From: Phoronis australis
Taxonomy: Eukaryota > Phoronida > Phoronidae
DNA length: 64,000 nt
Direction: 5' to 3'
NCBI GenBank assembly: GCA_002633005.1
Contig: NMRA01000031.1
Coordinates: forward strand, 1,504,858 to 1,568,857
Shown: positions 1-11,830 of the stretch, piece by piece
Layout: each line of letters opens with the position of its first letter
Position numbering within the stretch: the stretch's first letter is position 1
The notes under the pieces: generated by a model
Database searches by the model: none
What the model saw: only the letters and a program-made list of their open reading frames with translations
Told to the model about the DNA's origin: nothing
Position numbers and translations under genes: made by a program

Positions 1-292
1 TCGTCACTGATTCTCAAAATTTTGCACGCTATGTCCAACCATTGCCGACAAAATGTGCACAATGTTTTCAAGCAGTTATGTGCTCAAAATTACAGGACTA
101 AACCTGGTAGTTGTGAAGTGGGGGTGAAAGAACAAGTTTCTGTCTTAGTCTTACATCACTTCCATGAAACGGAAGCACTAGCGATCTGTTTCTTCGCTTT
201 CTTTTGGTTCTTAATTAGACTCGCGTGCGATAGATACATAACTCACAACGATGCAGTGTAGGCTGGAGTGGAATACTGAAAATAGTGCTTAA

Positions 293-583
293 TGTTGTGC
301 AAGTCATACGATGAATGTTTTCAGTCATCCAGTTGGGTCAGTATAAGAAACAATAAATAAATCTACTACTGGACTTACGCTATGTAGAGATGGCTACGTT
401 GCGTCCTCCTCTCGAGGACTTCATCAGGCCACTGAGTTGTCACGTGAAACTGCGCGAGGGATCACATGACAAGTCACGTGACAACTCAGTGGCCTGATGA
501 AGTCCTCGAGAGGAGGACGCAACGTAGCCATCTCTACATAGCGTAAGTCCAGTAGTATATTTATTTATTGTTGTGCAAGTCAT
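293..583. mobile_element. Fold-back element with 97-bp inverted arms
   Basis: Two nearly perfect complementary arms, 351-447 and 474-570, are separated by a 26-bp spacer. The outer ends are AT-rich (caataaataaat on the left, its complement on the right). A 15-bp direct repeat, tgttgtgcaagtcat, occurs at 293-307 and 569-583 and looks like a target-site duplication, so the inserted unit would be about 308-568. A duplication of this length is more usual for retroelements (LINE, SINE or Penelope-like) than for cut-and-paste DNA transposons. No coding capacity is seen. Confidence 0.8.
494..545 (+). ncRNA. Hammerhead-ribozyme-like core inside the fold-back arm
   Basis: The string CTGATGA (494-500) is followed by a 6-bp stem (502-507 with 513-518, loop 508-512) and then GCAAC. 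This is the order of a hammerhead core, CUGAUGA, stem II, GAAA. A following short stem (acg and tag pairing with cta and cgt) could be stem III, ending in GTA where cleavage would be expected. The conserved GAAA is changed to GCAA and stem I is weak, so the motif is probably inactive. The same motif lies on the minus strand of the left arm at about 376-427. This could also be a chance likeness. Confidence 0.2.
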
Positions 584-3500
584 TTCCAAAACTTCATTTC
601 CGTGTAATGTTGTTCTTAACTATATTAATAATGTGGTCGAAAACAAATTTTATTTCAGAAAAACCGGTGTGTGCCAAAAGGAAAAAAGCAGGGTGTACCA
701 CGACTTGGTGAGGGGAGGCGCAAGGGCTCGTTCATAAAGCATGTAAGTGAAGTCGATGGTTGTGAACAGGAGTGGGATATTAAAGGAAAGCGTCGGCATA
801 CGTTTGATGCTGTCGAAGCGACGTAAACGTGGAGCCGACGACGACCATTACGTTGTTTGACAAAAGAACTGAGTTCAGTTGAATCATCAGTAACACTGCT
901 CCTCGTGTTTGTTTTGCCTAAAATGTCAGCGGGCATGATCATAAATACAGCTTGTATATTTTCAGGTTTTGGTCAGACCGCATAATTTTCGGCACTCGAA
1001 CGCGAGCATTCTGCAAATTCCCAGTGAAACAGAGCGAACATTGACGTCGGTGGTGAGGCAATCACCTTATGGTAAAATGAAAACCGTGGTTTATGTCTAA
1101 TTCTGAGCTTGCGTTCTTCTAAGTTCACGTCAGACACAAACTTCAGATTCAGCAAAGCTGATGTGCGACATAGATCGCAGCTGTAACACAAAGTCGATAG
1201 TCACCATCATAGAGCTATTTTGCAATTTCACACCAAGTACTTTGTTCCACGCGGCGGTTGTTCGACTTTCAAGTGGAACTTACAGGCTAATTCCTTATCG
1301 CTGTGATTGCGTGGCCAAATTGGTTAGAAACACAGCACATAACGACGATGTGTATGAGTAGTTAGTTTTAAATTGCCAACTGTTTTTAATAACGAGTTTG
1401 TGGCGAACATGTTTTGTCGCAAGTCACTGAATGTTGTCCAGTAAGTATCGTGACGTGGTGCTGGGGAGTAACAGTGCATGACTTATGCGGGCTATGTGAG
1501 CCCGCGAGGTACGTCATTAGTGCAAAGGTCACCTACATGTATGACTTTAAACAAGTTACCAATCAATGCAACTGCACTTTTATTGTAGATTACGTTAAAA
1601 TAGCTATGTCGTTTACTGTAGTTCCTGCTATGCATTAGCACAGCGTTAGGAGCATGCAAATACGTCTTGAAAGTCCTTATCTCAAAAGCAATCTAGTTCA
1701 AAAACGTAAAAATACATACCAAAATAAGTAATATGTAACATGCCATAATGTTTACATACTATCTGTTATCAAACTAAAAGCCTTTTTGAGCACAATTTTG
1801 GAGCTCGGCCGAGATCAGAAAAGCGTCGACTATATCCGTCTATTTTCGTGACCTGAGTTCCTGTGCATGAGCTCAGGAACGATTCCTGAGTGATCGACGG
1901 TCATGTTGTCCTTGAAAATGTATTGACATCATCGCGAGCGTAAATGCGTTGTTACCTTGTTTGGTTGTTTTTGATTCTCATTTTGGTTCTTTTTATACAA
2001 ACTTAATGATTTATTGTCCAAATTTTACCTGTTTTTTGCAACGGTTTTAATGCATAATCATAAGTTTGTGAAGTACGTCCCATCTCCCGCTGACAACACT
2101 CGGCTATTGAGGTCAGCCCTGACTCATCGCAAGGGTACGTCAAATTTCAGCAACAGTACGCGAGGAAAAACGTTCTAGGTCAGCAAATGTCTTGTCTTTA
2201 TCGCTATATCGTGAAACTGATGCAAAGTACCAGGATGTAGTGAGCTGCTGCAATTCGCCGTGTGACGTGTGAGCGCAGGGGGTACTTGGCAGCAAATCGG
2301 CGCCGGCCTTACTGGCCGTTACAAATGTAAAATAGACAAAAAACGAAACTTCCACACACGGTGATGTTTCAATAAAGAAAAACAAGTTCTGTCTCAAAAC
2401 AGTGAGCTTCACACCTCAATTGCAATAACGCGCATTTTGCTGCATGGACACTGTAACCGGCGAAGTAATACCCCAGCAGTTGCCGTGACTGTACGCCGGA
2501 AAAATATTAATCACTTGGTAATTTGGCTTTCACTTGCAATTAATAGGAAAAATGTATTTTAAAATCTGACAAAAACTTACAATATATACCTCTGTTGTCT
2601 AAATATAAAATTCCGCGACGCAAACGGGGGAGGGGAGTGTAGTAAACTGTAGTCAATGAACTGAATGTTGGCGATGGGAAAATATTGCAGCAGAGATAGG
2701 AGAACGGAGCAGTATTTTTAATCTCTTTGTCACATGAATTTCACTCATTCAAAGCCTGGGTAGCTATTTAATTAGTTCATCTTGCCCCGTGGAACACAGC
2801 CTGATGTCCGCGCACGACCGGCCAGGCGGTCCGGCTTCGCCGCGTTACAGCTTACATGTATACGAATGCTCCTGTCAACAGAAACCCCTGATTTAGGCTT
2901 ATGCAGAACTCAGGAACGCCTATGGTCATGATTTTAACTCCCTTTAGAGATCAGTCTAGAACTAACCGCTTCAGAGAATGCTTTACCTTTCAGCATAATC
3001 CCGTGCATGCGTACACTATGCTCAATGGAATTTCAGGCTTTCAATCGTGCCTTCGCTCACAGCCCAGTTAGAATTCTACAGATCGTGTGGTCTGTTCTGC
3101 TCTACATTGGATCCTTAATTACCTACCTCTTGACATCATATACAGGATCAGGTGCGTAAACATCGTTGTTCCCAAATCTGTAATTAACTCATCTGCTCGT
3201 AGGCACATTAGAGGTCTAGACAACATTTACGCAGAACCTGACGTGCCATATATTGTCGCACACGACACATACATCCACCTGGGTGGCAACATGCGTCGGT
3301 GCGATAATATGTGTCAGTGCAGCAATACTGTATGTGCAGTGATTACTGACATTTATTGTCGCCCTCCTAATGGGTTAAAAGGTCTGCTTTTCAAGACTTT
3401 TGGTTCGCAGAGTCAAAGAGAAGCCCAATGAACTGAAGGAAAACCTGTCACGAGGTATCAGCAAGCTGAACGGGACAGGTATACGAAAGAAGGTAAACGA

Positions 3501-4020
3501 TGATGATAGCAACGCCTGATGTCAGCGTCTTTTGAAGTTGTGTGATTCGGCCAACTTTAACCTTTGGGATATTAAAACGTGTTTTACTCCCTCCAGCTTT
3601 ATAGATTGTCCTCCTACTTGGCCTTTCAACTAATACCCCCTTTCACCTCATCTACCAAGCGAGTGTCCCGTGGAAGTTTGCGTTTGTTCAATGTTTTCAC
3701 TTCATAGTATCGCGTAGGTCTACACGTGCAATGATGATTTTAGATGACGTCCATATGTGCCATCATCTGACAACAAATATTGTCACACTCGGCAATACAT
3801 GTATGTGCCAGGTGCGACAATGTACGTCTTCAACGCCGACAAGGTCATATTGTTGCTGTGACGACAACGTCTTTTCTTGCTGATTTGCGATGGAGATTTA
3901 TGTCTGAGCTTCAGAGCAACACACGTGGCTTTTAATGATTTCTAACAAGTGTGGCTTTCTCCAAACTTAATCCTTGTGGGTAGTGTTAACAACGCACGGT
4001 CATTGGACTTAGAGGTCCTG
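584..4020. other. Intergenic stretch, no supported gene
   Basis: Short open frames occur on both strands but none shows recognisable motifs or a convincing start and splice pattern. Near 3240-3360 and 3760-3850 the words for tattgtcgcac and its relatives recur, suggesting weak diverged local duplication. Nothing else is seen. Confidence 0.5.
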
Positions 4021-5545
4021 CAATAGCGGATTTGCAGCGCAAACGAACTACGCATTGCGCATGTGCGAGTTACTTCCTGCGCGAAGGCTCATGGGATAGC
4101 TTGTGGTCAGGCATGTCTTGAGCAGGCTGGATAGTGTGTGCATTTGGAGTGATTTGCAAACGAAAAACCATGTTTCATTTTCTTGCTTTGTGATACCAAG
4201 CAAGTCCTCTCTCTCTCGTTTGTAAACACAGCGTAGATGTAGCTATGATCAGTGGCCGTGTGACCGAGGGCACGACTGTCGTCATGTTCAGTATTGGGGC
4301 TATCGGCGTTGATTTCGAAATCTCCTCCGCGGTTTCAGACAAGTTGAGAGTTCTTGGGTTGCTAAACTTTTGTAGCTTTCGCCGTGGATATGCTAGAGAC
4401 GTTAATTTTAAGAGGAAACTCCGTCGGAATGTCGTTCTCACACGTCTTTTTTCCACCAGGAAAATGTTCGCTGCACACGATGGCCTCTAGGCAATTACAT
4501 CACACTGGATGCCGCAGGCATTCAGGGGCAATAGTACATCCTCACAAAAAGTTACTCATTTCAAAATACAGCAAATAAAATCAAATGAACCATACATATA
4601 TGAACATGGAGTTATAACTAACACATACCACGACTCTGGATACAATTTAGTCAGTAAAACTTGAATAAAGCGATGAAAATCTGTCGCGGTTTGCTCGACT
4701 TTCTCTCAGTTACCGGGTGTCATTCTGTCTTTTTTGAGGAAGTTACGTGAAATTACGCATGTTGAAAGTCCAAGGGACACACATCTTAAAGTTTCACCCG
4801 ATACCTTCTCATGCTATTTTACAAGTGTCGCGCGCTAGCGTCACGCGCTTCGCTCAGTCTCGCGCTAACCTTTGCCTAACTCACCCGAGACCTGATTCAG
4901 TTGACATGCTGTGTGGTTATCGCGCACGCGGTGATAAAATTAACGGCAACCCAAACATTGGAGTTGTAATTCTTCGTCAAAGTCAACTTAATTCTCACAA
5001 CTAAGCTTCATCAAAGATATGTATAGAAGCAAAAAGGACCAATGATGAAAGTAAGCGTTTTTTTAAATGATAGTTTTAAGTGTAGAATGTATTTTTGACG
5101 AGGTGAAAACTCGTAATCGGTAACCCAAATCCGGTCACGGCCCGTTTAAAATACACTGAAGTAACGAAATGAGTACAGAAAGCGAATGGAAGTATTGTAG
5201 CCCCTATATGGCCAACCGAGGGGCTACGTGTTGCCTACTGATGGCCGCGGCCGCGTTGGTTTGAATGCGCTAAACCCCCCTTACTCCCAGCTCTCCTAAT
5301 GTTGTTTATCCATTTTTCACGAAGTTCTTGGTTTGCAGGGAACACATAAAACTCAGATTTTTATCTCACTTGTTGATTTTGAAGCAGCCATGAACACAAC
5401 AAGTGTATCCGCAGTAAGTTTTCTTCGCGCTCATACTACGTATTATGCTTGTTACTATGGCCGCTTTCGGAATCCTGACCACAGCACCCACAATGCACCA
5501 TTTTAACCTAATTTCAATATGGCGCCGCTGCAAATCCGCTGTTGT
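4021..5545 (-). mobile_element. THAP-bearing element with terminal inverted repeats, copy 1
   Basis: The unit begins with aatagcggatttgcagcg (4022-4039) and ends with the complement cgctgcaaatccgct (5526-5540). These form a terminal inverted repeat of about 15-18 bp. The whole unit is repeated in opposite orientation at 30115-31568 and aligns colinearly over about 1.5 kb at high identity. On the minus strand, just inside the 5540 end, is a broken THAP domain start. THAP domains are DNA-binding domains of P-element-type transposases, so this is most likely a non-autonomous derivative of that class. No catalytic transposase region is present and no clear target-site duplication is seen. Confidence 0.75.
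5240..5434 (-). pseudogene. Broken THAP-domain fragment (copy 1)
   Basis: On the minus strand an ATG at 5434 opens a frame with the THAP-like start MSAKKTYCGYTC followed by a second cysteine cluster (CCVHGC), then a stop codon after about 23 codons. The downstream part corresponds in another frame to the F-x-FP...W region seen in the better copy at 30228-30435. A THAP domain is a C2CH zinc-coordinating DNA-binding fold of about 80-90 residues. Here it is truncated and frameshifted, so it is a fossil. Confidence 0.55.
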
Positions 5546-5862
5546 TTCATTGTCGAATCAGGATGTCGTGAAGAGCAACCACAATTTATTTGATCTTGTC
5601 TGTGGGGTAGGGGGTGTTAAATGAATTCCTCCATTGAAGTGTTCACAAAACAAATTCAATTGTATTCATAGGTCAAAGGTCGTGGTAACTGTGCTGATTA
5701 CTTAAAGCGCATAAAACGCACACCGGAGTACTAAGCATTCTGTGCGTTTTGTTGGTTGACCTGTATCGATACGAGTTGGGCAGCTATTGAACATCTGGGT
5801 ATGGGCATGTTGGGGACGCTGAGAAGAATACTGTACTTGTTTTTATCTTGAATTACTAATTG

Positions 5863-6279
5863 AGTGTCCATGAAACAGTCCCAAATAGGGACTCAACTAA
5901 TGCCCCTAAATCTTTTTGTGTATTTGTGTCTTTATGGACTAACATATGCAATATTTTTCTATCATTTCATTATGAGTTCTTCTTTGATTAAATGACATTT
6001 TCTAATAATATAACTGAAAATTGAGTACATTGAAAATATGTAGGGACTCAGTCCTTAAATTGGGGGTGTTGCATGAAAAGATCCCTAATTACTTTCGAAA
6101 ATATTGACAATTCAACGTAGAGCTCACTCTTTGCATCAAAATCAAAAAATGACTTAGTAATGAAACTAAAACACTACAAGAAAGAGCAATCGATGTTTTC
6201 ACAAGTACAAAAATACGCAGTAGATTTAGGGAGCTTACTTGAGTCCCTATTTGGGACTGTTTCGTGTAACCGGGCACTG
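5863..6279. mobile_element. MITE-like element with about 45-bp inverted ends
   Basis: The left end at 5863-5924 contains gaaacagtcccaaataggga and, further in, cctaaatct. The right end at 6221-6279 contains the complements tccctatttgggactgtttc and agatttagg. The arms are imperfect but clearly paired, with about 300 bp of AT-rich interior and no open frame of interest. It lies in the intron directly upstream of the seven-TM exon at 6361. Confidence 0.75.
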
Positions 6280-6360
6280 GATACCAACTAAATGGAAGTC
6301 AGAGTTGAATAAACTGTTCCGATCATGAACTAACTCCATCTTGTGTTTCCTTCACTGTAG

Positions 6361-7283
6361 ATGCATCGAAGACGAACCGAACGTTTGACGACGTTTATTC
6401 AGCTTATAACACGGAACTTCCTTGGGGTATGCCGTTGTCGGTCCCGTCAATGGTGCTCACAGGCACTTGGCTGGGCTGTTTCTGTTTTTATGCGATCTCC
6501 ACCATCTTCCGCCGTAACACCAAAGGCCATCTGCTTTATCTCAGCCCTCGCTATCTTGACACAGACTTCTTCTCTACTTTCACTATGTCTCTGATCTTCG
6601 GCGTCATTTGGTCGAGGGCTTTCGTTGTCAAAGAAGTGTTGTGGTCCTTGAATCTCAGCTTTTTATGGCTGATTTGTGCTATCACCAGCTTGGCAATTGC
6701 TGTTCATGGTTACCATAAAAAGTCTACCATATTCCCACACTTGAACACCGAGGTAGAAAAGTGCTTATTCCAGTGTGTTGCCCTGAACGGACTTGCAGCA
6801 TATGCAAGTCGCGTTAACATTATATTCGTGCAAAACTTAGCTTTCGTCATTAAGCACCAATCAGCCGAGCCGAGCAATCCATTGTCATCGTCAATCTTTT
6901 TCTGTGTACTAATAGTGGAGACTGTTGTCGCAGGAGTAGTAGATTTTTACCTGGCAGAGTGTTACATGCGTTACGTATTCCTACACCATGTACTATTTGT
7001 CATGTATGCTCTGGGTTTGGTCACTCAGCTTCACTCTCTTGATAAACCACACAACGTAACGTACGTGTTGGCGCATGTGTTCTTGGTTGCCACGGTCCCA
7101 ATTCTCGCAATTAAGGGCACCATCACCCTCTGGCGTTTCCATAAGGGAACCCACAAACGCCATCATGCAAGTCGATGGTGCAGTCGTCTTCATCTAGGAT
7201 CGAAGAGAGTGGAAGACTCGGGTGGGAGGACGAAGGAAAGCTCACCTTCGAAACGAACACCAAAGAGAAGAGGAACGATGTGA
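6361..7283 (+). CDS. Seven-transmembrane protein, last coding exon (family member 1)
   Basis: The exon follows the acceptor ccttcactgtag at 6360 and opens with two bases that complete a split codon. It encodes about 306 residues to the stop at 7283. I count seven hydrophobic segments: near residues 25-48, 67-90, 92-115, 133-160, 170-195, 197-218 and 228-252. The strongly basic tail holds many K, R and H residues. An ATG at 6429 is internal, because the coding frame reads cleanly upstream of it to the splice site. Notable features are an RRN-x-x-G-x-L-x-Y-L-x-P-x-Y-L loop after segment 1, an HH pair at the start of segment 6 and a lysine inside segment 7 (ILAIKGTITLW). It is paralogous to the exon at 33125. 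The upstream exon or exons were not found. I do not recognise the family; the function is unknown. It is presumably an integral membrane protein. Confidence 0.75.
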
Positions 7284-7543
7284 ATTTGGACTTGTCGTAT
7301 TGTTTGTTTATGGATATCAGTCTTGTATTGTGTTTCACATGTTTTCTCGGATACACATTATAAATACGGTTGTCATAATTGTGTTCTGTTTTTTAAGTGT
7401 GTGAGTCACACATTCGATCACCGTAAACACGAGATCCCTCTCGTCATGTCTGATGAACGAACATACCTAGATAAGTTTTGTTGTATGTGAACAGATGACT
7501 AGTAATATAAGAACACAAATGCAGGACTTCATTCTTATTCATA

Positions 7544-7692
7544 GGCGGATCCAGCGGGGTCAAGGGAGTTTGGACCTCTTTTTTCCCTTGATTTTAGTGA
7601 TATCAAATCGAGAATTTCAAAATTGTTGACTTGGACCCCTTTTTAAAAAATCCTTGATCTGAACCCACCTTAAAATTTCCGGATCTGCCCCC
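7544..7692. mobile_element. Short MITE-like remnant with GGCGGATCC ends
   Basis: It begins ggcggatccagcggggtc and ends with the imperfect complement ccggatctgcccccgt. The inner sequence tcaagggagtttgg...cccttgattttagtgatatc is shared with the copy at 23606-23731. The ends resemble the GGCGGATC-type termini of short hAT-like elements. No target duplication was established. Confidence 0.55.
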
Positions 7693-8065
7693 GTATTTAT
7701 ATAATCCCATGCAATGAAAGTTCTGTTTTACCGGTAAGCTCATTCAAAACAGAGACCAACGTGACGTGAGCAATAACGGATCATATACAATATTGTATTT
7801 CAGTACGTTGGGCCACAAAACAATGCAATACACAATACAAAACGATAAGGTACATGTAGTCTGAAAACAAATCTTTGTAGGACCTGAACACCACTCCTGT
7901 CTGCTTTTAACGCCACAACCCAATACTTAAAACACCATAATACCTATCAGGAAGGTATTGACGTCTCCCGTACTTCTGCAGATCAACATTCCCTTTTTTA
8001 TGCTAAGGTCGTGATACAAATCTCGACTCCAGCTCAACACCTTAATTCCATGTAACCCTATAATT

Positions 8066-8682
8066 ATATACTAAAATCTTTAAGCCAGCATTTGTTGATA
8101 TGAAGGACTAAAAAGAAACTCCAAATTTTTCATGTGTTGTGGTTAAATTGAAACAACACATGTGAAAACGGAGTTTTTGAACCTGATGGAAAAGCATAAG
8201 ACAATAATTTGGGAGTAGCACACGTTATCCACACGCCTCTACTGAAAAAATAGCGTGTCTGCAATTCGAAGAGAGACGCACAGTTGTTCTAGGGTCCAAA
8301 CTCAACATAAGTGCGAAGTGAGTTTTGGACGTGCTGGAAAAGCATAAAACGTTAATCTGAGAACGGGACACGCTCGCTTCAGTCCTCTACCGAAAAAATG
8401 GCGTGTTAGCATTTTGGAAAAGGGGACACAATTGTCGGCTAAACTCCCGGAGTTTGATTATTTCTACACTCAGATACATCGCTGCAGTACTTCTTTTTTA
8501 ATTTGGAATTTACCTCTAACATGGCGCTTCACGGGACATAAAGGCGTGCGCCACCTTATTCTCACGGTTTTAATCAATCAGTGTTAACGTCACTTGAGAC
8601 GCGCTCTGTCTACCACACCGGGCCAGGAGGTGTCGCCTTAACTTGTGAGGAACGCGAGAACACAAAGCGATGTGTGCGTGTG
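8066..8682. repeat. 617-bp direct duplication, copy 1 (before the N)
   Basis: The sequence from atatactaaaatctttaagc to gatgtgtgcgtgtg is repeated almost identically at 8684-9301. Only scattered substitutions and a one-base homopolymer difference are seen. The copies are separated by the single N at 8683. The lack of divergence and the position next to an N point to two haplotypes or two contig ends left unmerged. Confidence 0.9.
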
Positions 8683-8683
8683 N
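8683..8683. other. Assembly gap or ambiguous base
   Basis: A single n joins the two copies of the 617-bp duplication. Confidence 0.95.
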
Positions 8684-9301
8684 ATATACTAAAATCTTTA
8701 AGCCAGCATTTGTTGATATGAAGGACTAAAAAGAAACTCCAAAGTTTTCATGTGTTATGGTTAAATTGAAACAACACATGTGAAAACGGAGTTTTTGAAC
8801 CTGATGGAAAAGCATAAGACAATAATTTGGGAGTAGCACACGTTATCCACACGCCTCTACTGAAAAAAATAGCGTGTCTGCAATTCGAAGAGAGACGCAC
8901 AGTTGTTCTAGGGGCCAAACTCAACATAAGTGCGAAGTGAGTTTTGGACGTGCTGGAAAAGCATAAAACGTTAATCTGAGAACGGGACAGGCTCGCTTCA
9001 GTCCTCTACTGAAAAAATGGCGTGTTAGCATTTTGGAAAAGGGGACACAATTGTCGGCTAAACTCCCGGAGTTTGATTATTTCTACACTCAGATACATCG
9101 CTGCAGTACTTCTTTTTTAATTTGGAATTTACCTCTAACATGGCGCTTCACGGGACATAAAGGCGTGCGCCACCTTATTCTCACGGTTTTAATCAATCAG
9201 TGTTAACGTCACTTGAGACGCGCTCTGTCTACCACACCGGGCCAGGAGGTGTCGCCTTAACTTGTGAGGAACGCGAGAACACAAAGCGATGTGTGCGTGT
9301 G
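8684..9301. repeat. 617-bp direct duplication, copy 2 (after the N)
   Basis: Near-identical to 8066-8682. Its last bases run into a (GT)n tract at about 9291-9322, where the first copy stops. This fits an assembler failing to collapse across a microsatellite. Confidence 0.9.
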
Positions 9302-9322
9302 TGTGTGTGTGTGAGCGCGTGC
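9291..9322. repeat. (GT)n microsatellite
   Basis: An almost pure gt run of about 25 bases followed by gagcgcgtgcgtgagtg. Confidence 0.9.
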
Positions 9323-9567
9323 GTGAGTGTAAATACGTGTCAAATACGTCTGAATTCTTTGTAGTTTCCTCTGTAGTGAATTTTTGTGGAGTTAAAGGAG
9401 AATTCAACCCGAATAAATTGGTCTTTTTTACTGTCTTAATCGGTCTATGTTCACATCGCCTCGCATACCGTCGACCTTACCTCGTCGAGAGGTGTCGCGT
9501 TAACCTGTGAGGAAGGTGAAGAACGACGCAGCGACGTCAGTGGTTCATTTGCAGAGTGAATGTCGCT

Positions 9568-9819
9568 ATGTCACGGTGCATCGTTCCCGCTTGTCCGAAC
9601 TATGCAGCTGCGAGGAAAGCGGGTATATCGTTTTTTCGACTGACTCAAGAGTCAGAAATGCTTAGGACGTGGCTCGCAGAAGTGAAGAATAAAAAGTACG
9701 CTGTTAATAGCAAGTATGAGGCTTACCAAATAACTATCCATACGTTGCCTGTGCATGTTCACGGCTCCTCTCTAGTATTTCTCTATCAGTGTATTCCTGT
9801 TCGAACTGATAGCTTGTGA
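9568..9819 (+). CDS. THAP-domain N-terminal coding exon (copy 1)
   Basis: The ATG at 9568 starts a frame of 83 codons whose first part is a THAP-domain beginning. It has two zinc-ligand cysteines (MSRCIVPACPNY), a conserved F-F region, then a tryptophan (LRTWLAEVKNKKYAV). THAP domains bind DNA through a C2CH zinc site and are found in P-element-like transposases and domesticated regulators. The later C-x2-H ligand pair is not in this open frame, so either a further exon supplies it or the copy is truncated. The residues after about position 55 do not look like THAP and may be intronic. An upstream GTG in the same frame is not a plausible start. A paralogue lies at 18175. Confidence 0.55.
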   Translation: MSRCIVPACPNYAAARKAGISFFRLTQESEMLRTWLAEVKNKKYAVNSKYEAYQITIHTLPVHVHGSSLVFLYQCIPVRTDSL

Positions 9820-10846
9820 AACTTAACGATCCGACCCGTGAAGTCTTCGTCGGATGAGCTCTCGTCTAAATCGGAATTGCGAGTTGCCATGTTGACGTTT
9901 ATTATTCTGCGTTATGTTTCAAAATGACTTATTCTCACCCTAACAAATGCTTACATAAAACTGAAGCAAAGTCTTTCTCATCAGATACAATTTGTAATGC
10001 CTTTGGAGAGTTCGTGAGAGCAAATGTTTTGAGAAACCAGCAATGAATAAACCACTGCGTTACCGGCTTCAATTGACCGGGCACCGAGGTCGTGTGAGCG
10101 CATGCTAATTCAGTGTTTTCTGACAGAGAGCTGTTGTGAAAAAATAACTCGATTTTATATGCTATGGTCACATGTTAGGGGAACCTTTATTTAGAAATAC
10201 AAATACATTATTCAAATCATTGTTAGTGTACAACTTTTGCCCTGACGGATCTGTAAAAGGGCAACTTGACTTCGCGGCTCCCGACAAGTAAGTAGATTTA
10301 CAGTTTCGTGGCTAAATCCCCAAAATAAATACGTGCCCATTTTTTATTTGGCTCACTATTATAGTCTTTTCGTGACTGGAGGTTTAGTTTCCAACTTAAG
10401 CTGGTTTATGTTGCTTCGTGATGTCCAGTCCCGGCGGCCACGACGGGCCTGATCACTTTCTGAGACACTGGCTGGGATAACGAGCGTTTAGTGTGTTTAG
10501 AATTGAAAATATCGCAAGTCTGAAAGTACAACACACAGCTATCTTTCATGTCTGTATTTCACGGAAGAATGATTAGAATTTATCACCAGACAGACCCAAA
10601 CTACAATTCGTGTCCTTGACCAAATTCTGTAGGCTACCGTACGTTCAAATACCTATAAACTGTAGGCCTAACAGTGAAATAAAACAACACGTTTGTTCAA
10701 GAACTATTTTTAAGGGGTTTACATCAAAATTTGATGATTTATTGGTGTAAAATGATGCATTTGAGCAATAAGTTGACACCGGTAAGCGTGTTGTGAACGG
10801 CTGAACAGACTGCGTTTGAACCGATTACGTCATTGGTTAATTTCAG

Positions 10847-10876
10847 CACCTCCGTCTCAGGGCCGTCATGTGTCAG
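10847..10876 (+). CDS. Candidate 30-bp internal exon of the THAP-family gene
   Basis: It follows the acceptor gttaatttcag and ends at tgtcag before gtaaaa. It leaves one base that joins in phase with the exon at 10980, across a 103-bp intron. The same acceptor and donor context is partly preserved in the copy at about 11800 but disrupted in the copy at 19830. Its link to the THAP exon at 9568 is inference from order and strand. Confidence 0.3.
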
Positions 10877-10979
10877 GTAAAACAACTGAACTTGCTGTTA
10901 TCGAATGGAACTACTTGATCTAAATTGATACATTCTCCTTTAATAACATCAAATAATACTATATTATAATTTTTTTCAG

Positions 10980-11131
10980 ATGATTTGAGGCCGACCAGGT
11001 GTGTTAGTGCCAATGGTCAAGCATATGTCACTTCAGCAGTGGGTGAAGCAAAACCATTGAAACAAGGATTTGTTTATATCCCACGAACTTCAAAGAAATC
11101 CCAATACAAGGCCCATCAAGTGTTTCTGTAA
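10980..11131 (+). CDS. Candidate terminal exon, unknown product
   Basis: A strong pyrimidine tract and acceptor (ttttttcag at 10979) precede an open frame with a two-base lead and 49 codons. The frame includes CVSANGQAYVTSAVGE and ends at TAA 11129-11131. The phase matches the candidate exon at 10847. I do not recognise the peptide. It may be the end of the THAP-family gene whose start lies at 9568. Confidence 0.35.
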
Positions 11132-11559
11132 AGAGTTTTCTGAAACAGATTTTGTAGAACGAAAATCAGGAGCTCGCTTCGGATTGCCACGACTTGTGCC
11201 GGAGATAAGCTAAGTCGGTAGCCAAGCTACCCGCAGCGACTTACAACGTAAGAAAGGCCCACCCACTAAAATCATCAACACATAACGTGATGTTTTTGCT
11301 GGTGCACTATTTGCTTACTGTTACGGAATAGTGTTCAACTTCAAGATCTACCGGAGCAACCAACGCCGAGACCGTACTTATTTTCCATGAAGATTACTCA
11401 CTTGATGGGTCGAAGCCGGGCCTGAACGGCAAAAGTTAACGTCCTTAAACCTGAACAACGCGTCACGTCTTAATTGCAATACACGGCAACGACCTTTTTA
11501 TTGCACAGAAAGTTCCAATCGTAGCACACACTATCTTCGACCAGAGTGGGAACTATTCC

Positions 11560-11830
11560 GGCTTCGAAACTTCATCTGACCCAACTTCCAACTTTACTGT
11601 ACCTTCAAATAACCGGAAATTCGCCAATTACGAAATAAAACAACTACTTTGTTCGATAATTGAATGTATTCCTAAGGAAATTGCATCGTTGCTTGATATT
11701 TCATTGGTGCAAAAGAATACGACCGACTGTTCTTTGATTTTTACTAAAAGAGAGCTACGCGACACAGTCGTGACCCAGCTAATTTTATCACCTTCGCAAG
11801 CCCTCTAGTGTCAGGTAAAGAAAGACAATT
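11560..11830 (+). repeat. THAP gene family repeat, partial copy 2
   Basis: The stretch containing cttcaaataaccggaaattc through agtgtcaggtaaag is a diverged copy of about 10630-10880, including the ttattggtgtaaaa-like and gtgtcaggtaaa segments. It is truncated on the 5' side and holds no open frame. Confidence 0.6.

Larger units (their letters stand above)
9385..10880 (+). repeat. THAP gene family repeat, copy 1
   Basis: From about the word gttaaaggagaattcaaccc to gtcatgtgtcaggtaa, this region matches 17995-19845 in the same order and orientation with moderate divergence. The last part (about 10630-10880) also matches 11560-11830. It contains a THAP-domain reading frame and a small candidate exon. 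It is best read as a dispersed multicopy gene or transposon unit. Confidence 0.75.

Noticed and set aside
4175-4490. Overlapping frames on both strands inside the THAP element
   Set aside because: Neither is conserved as an intact frame between the two element copies, so they are probably not coding.
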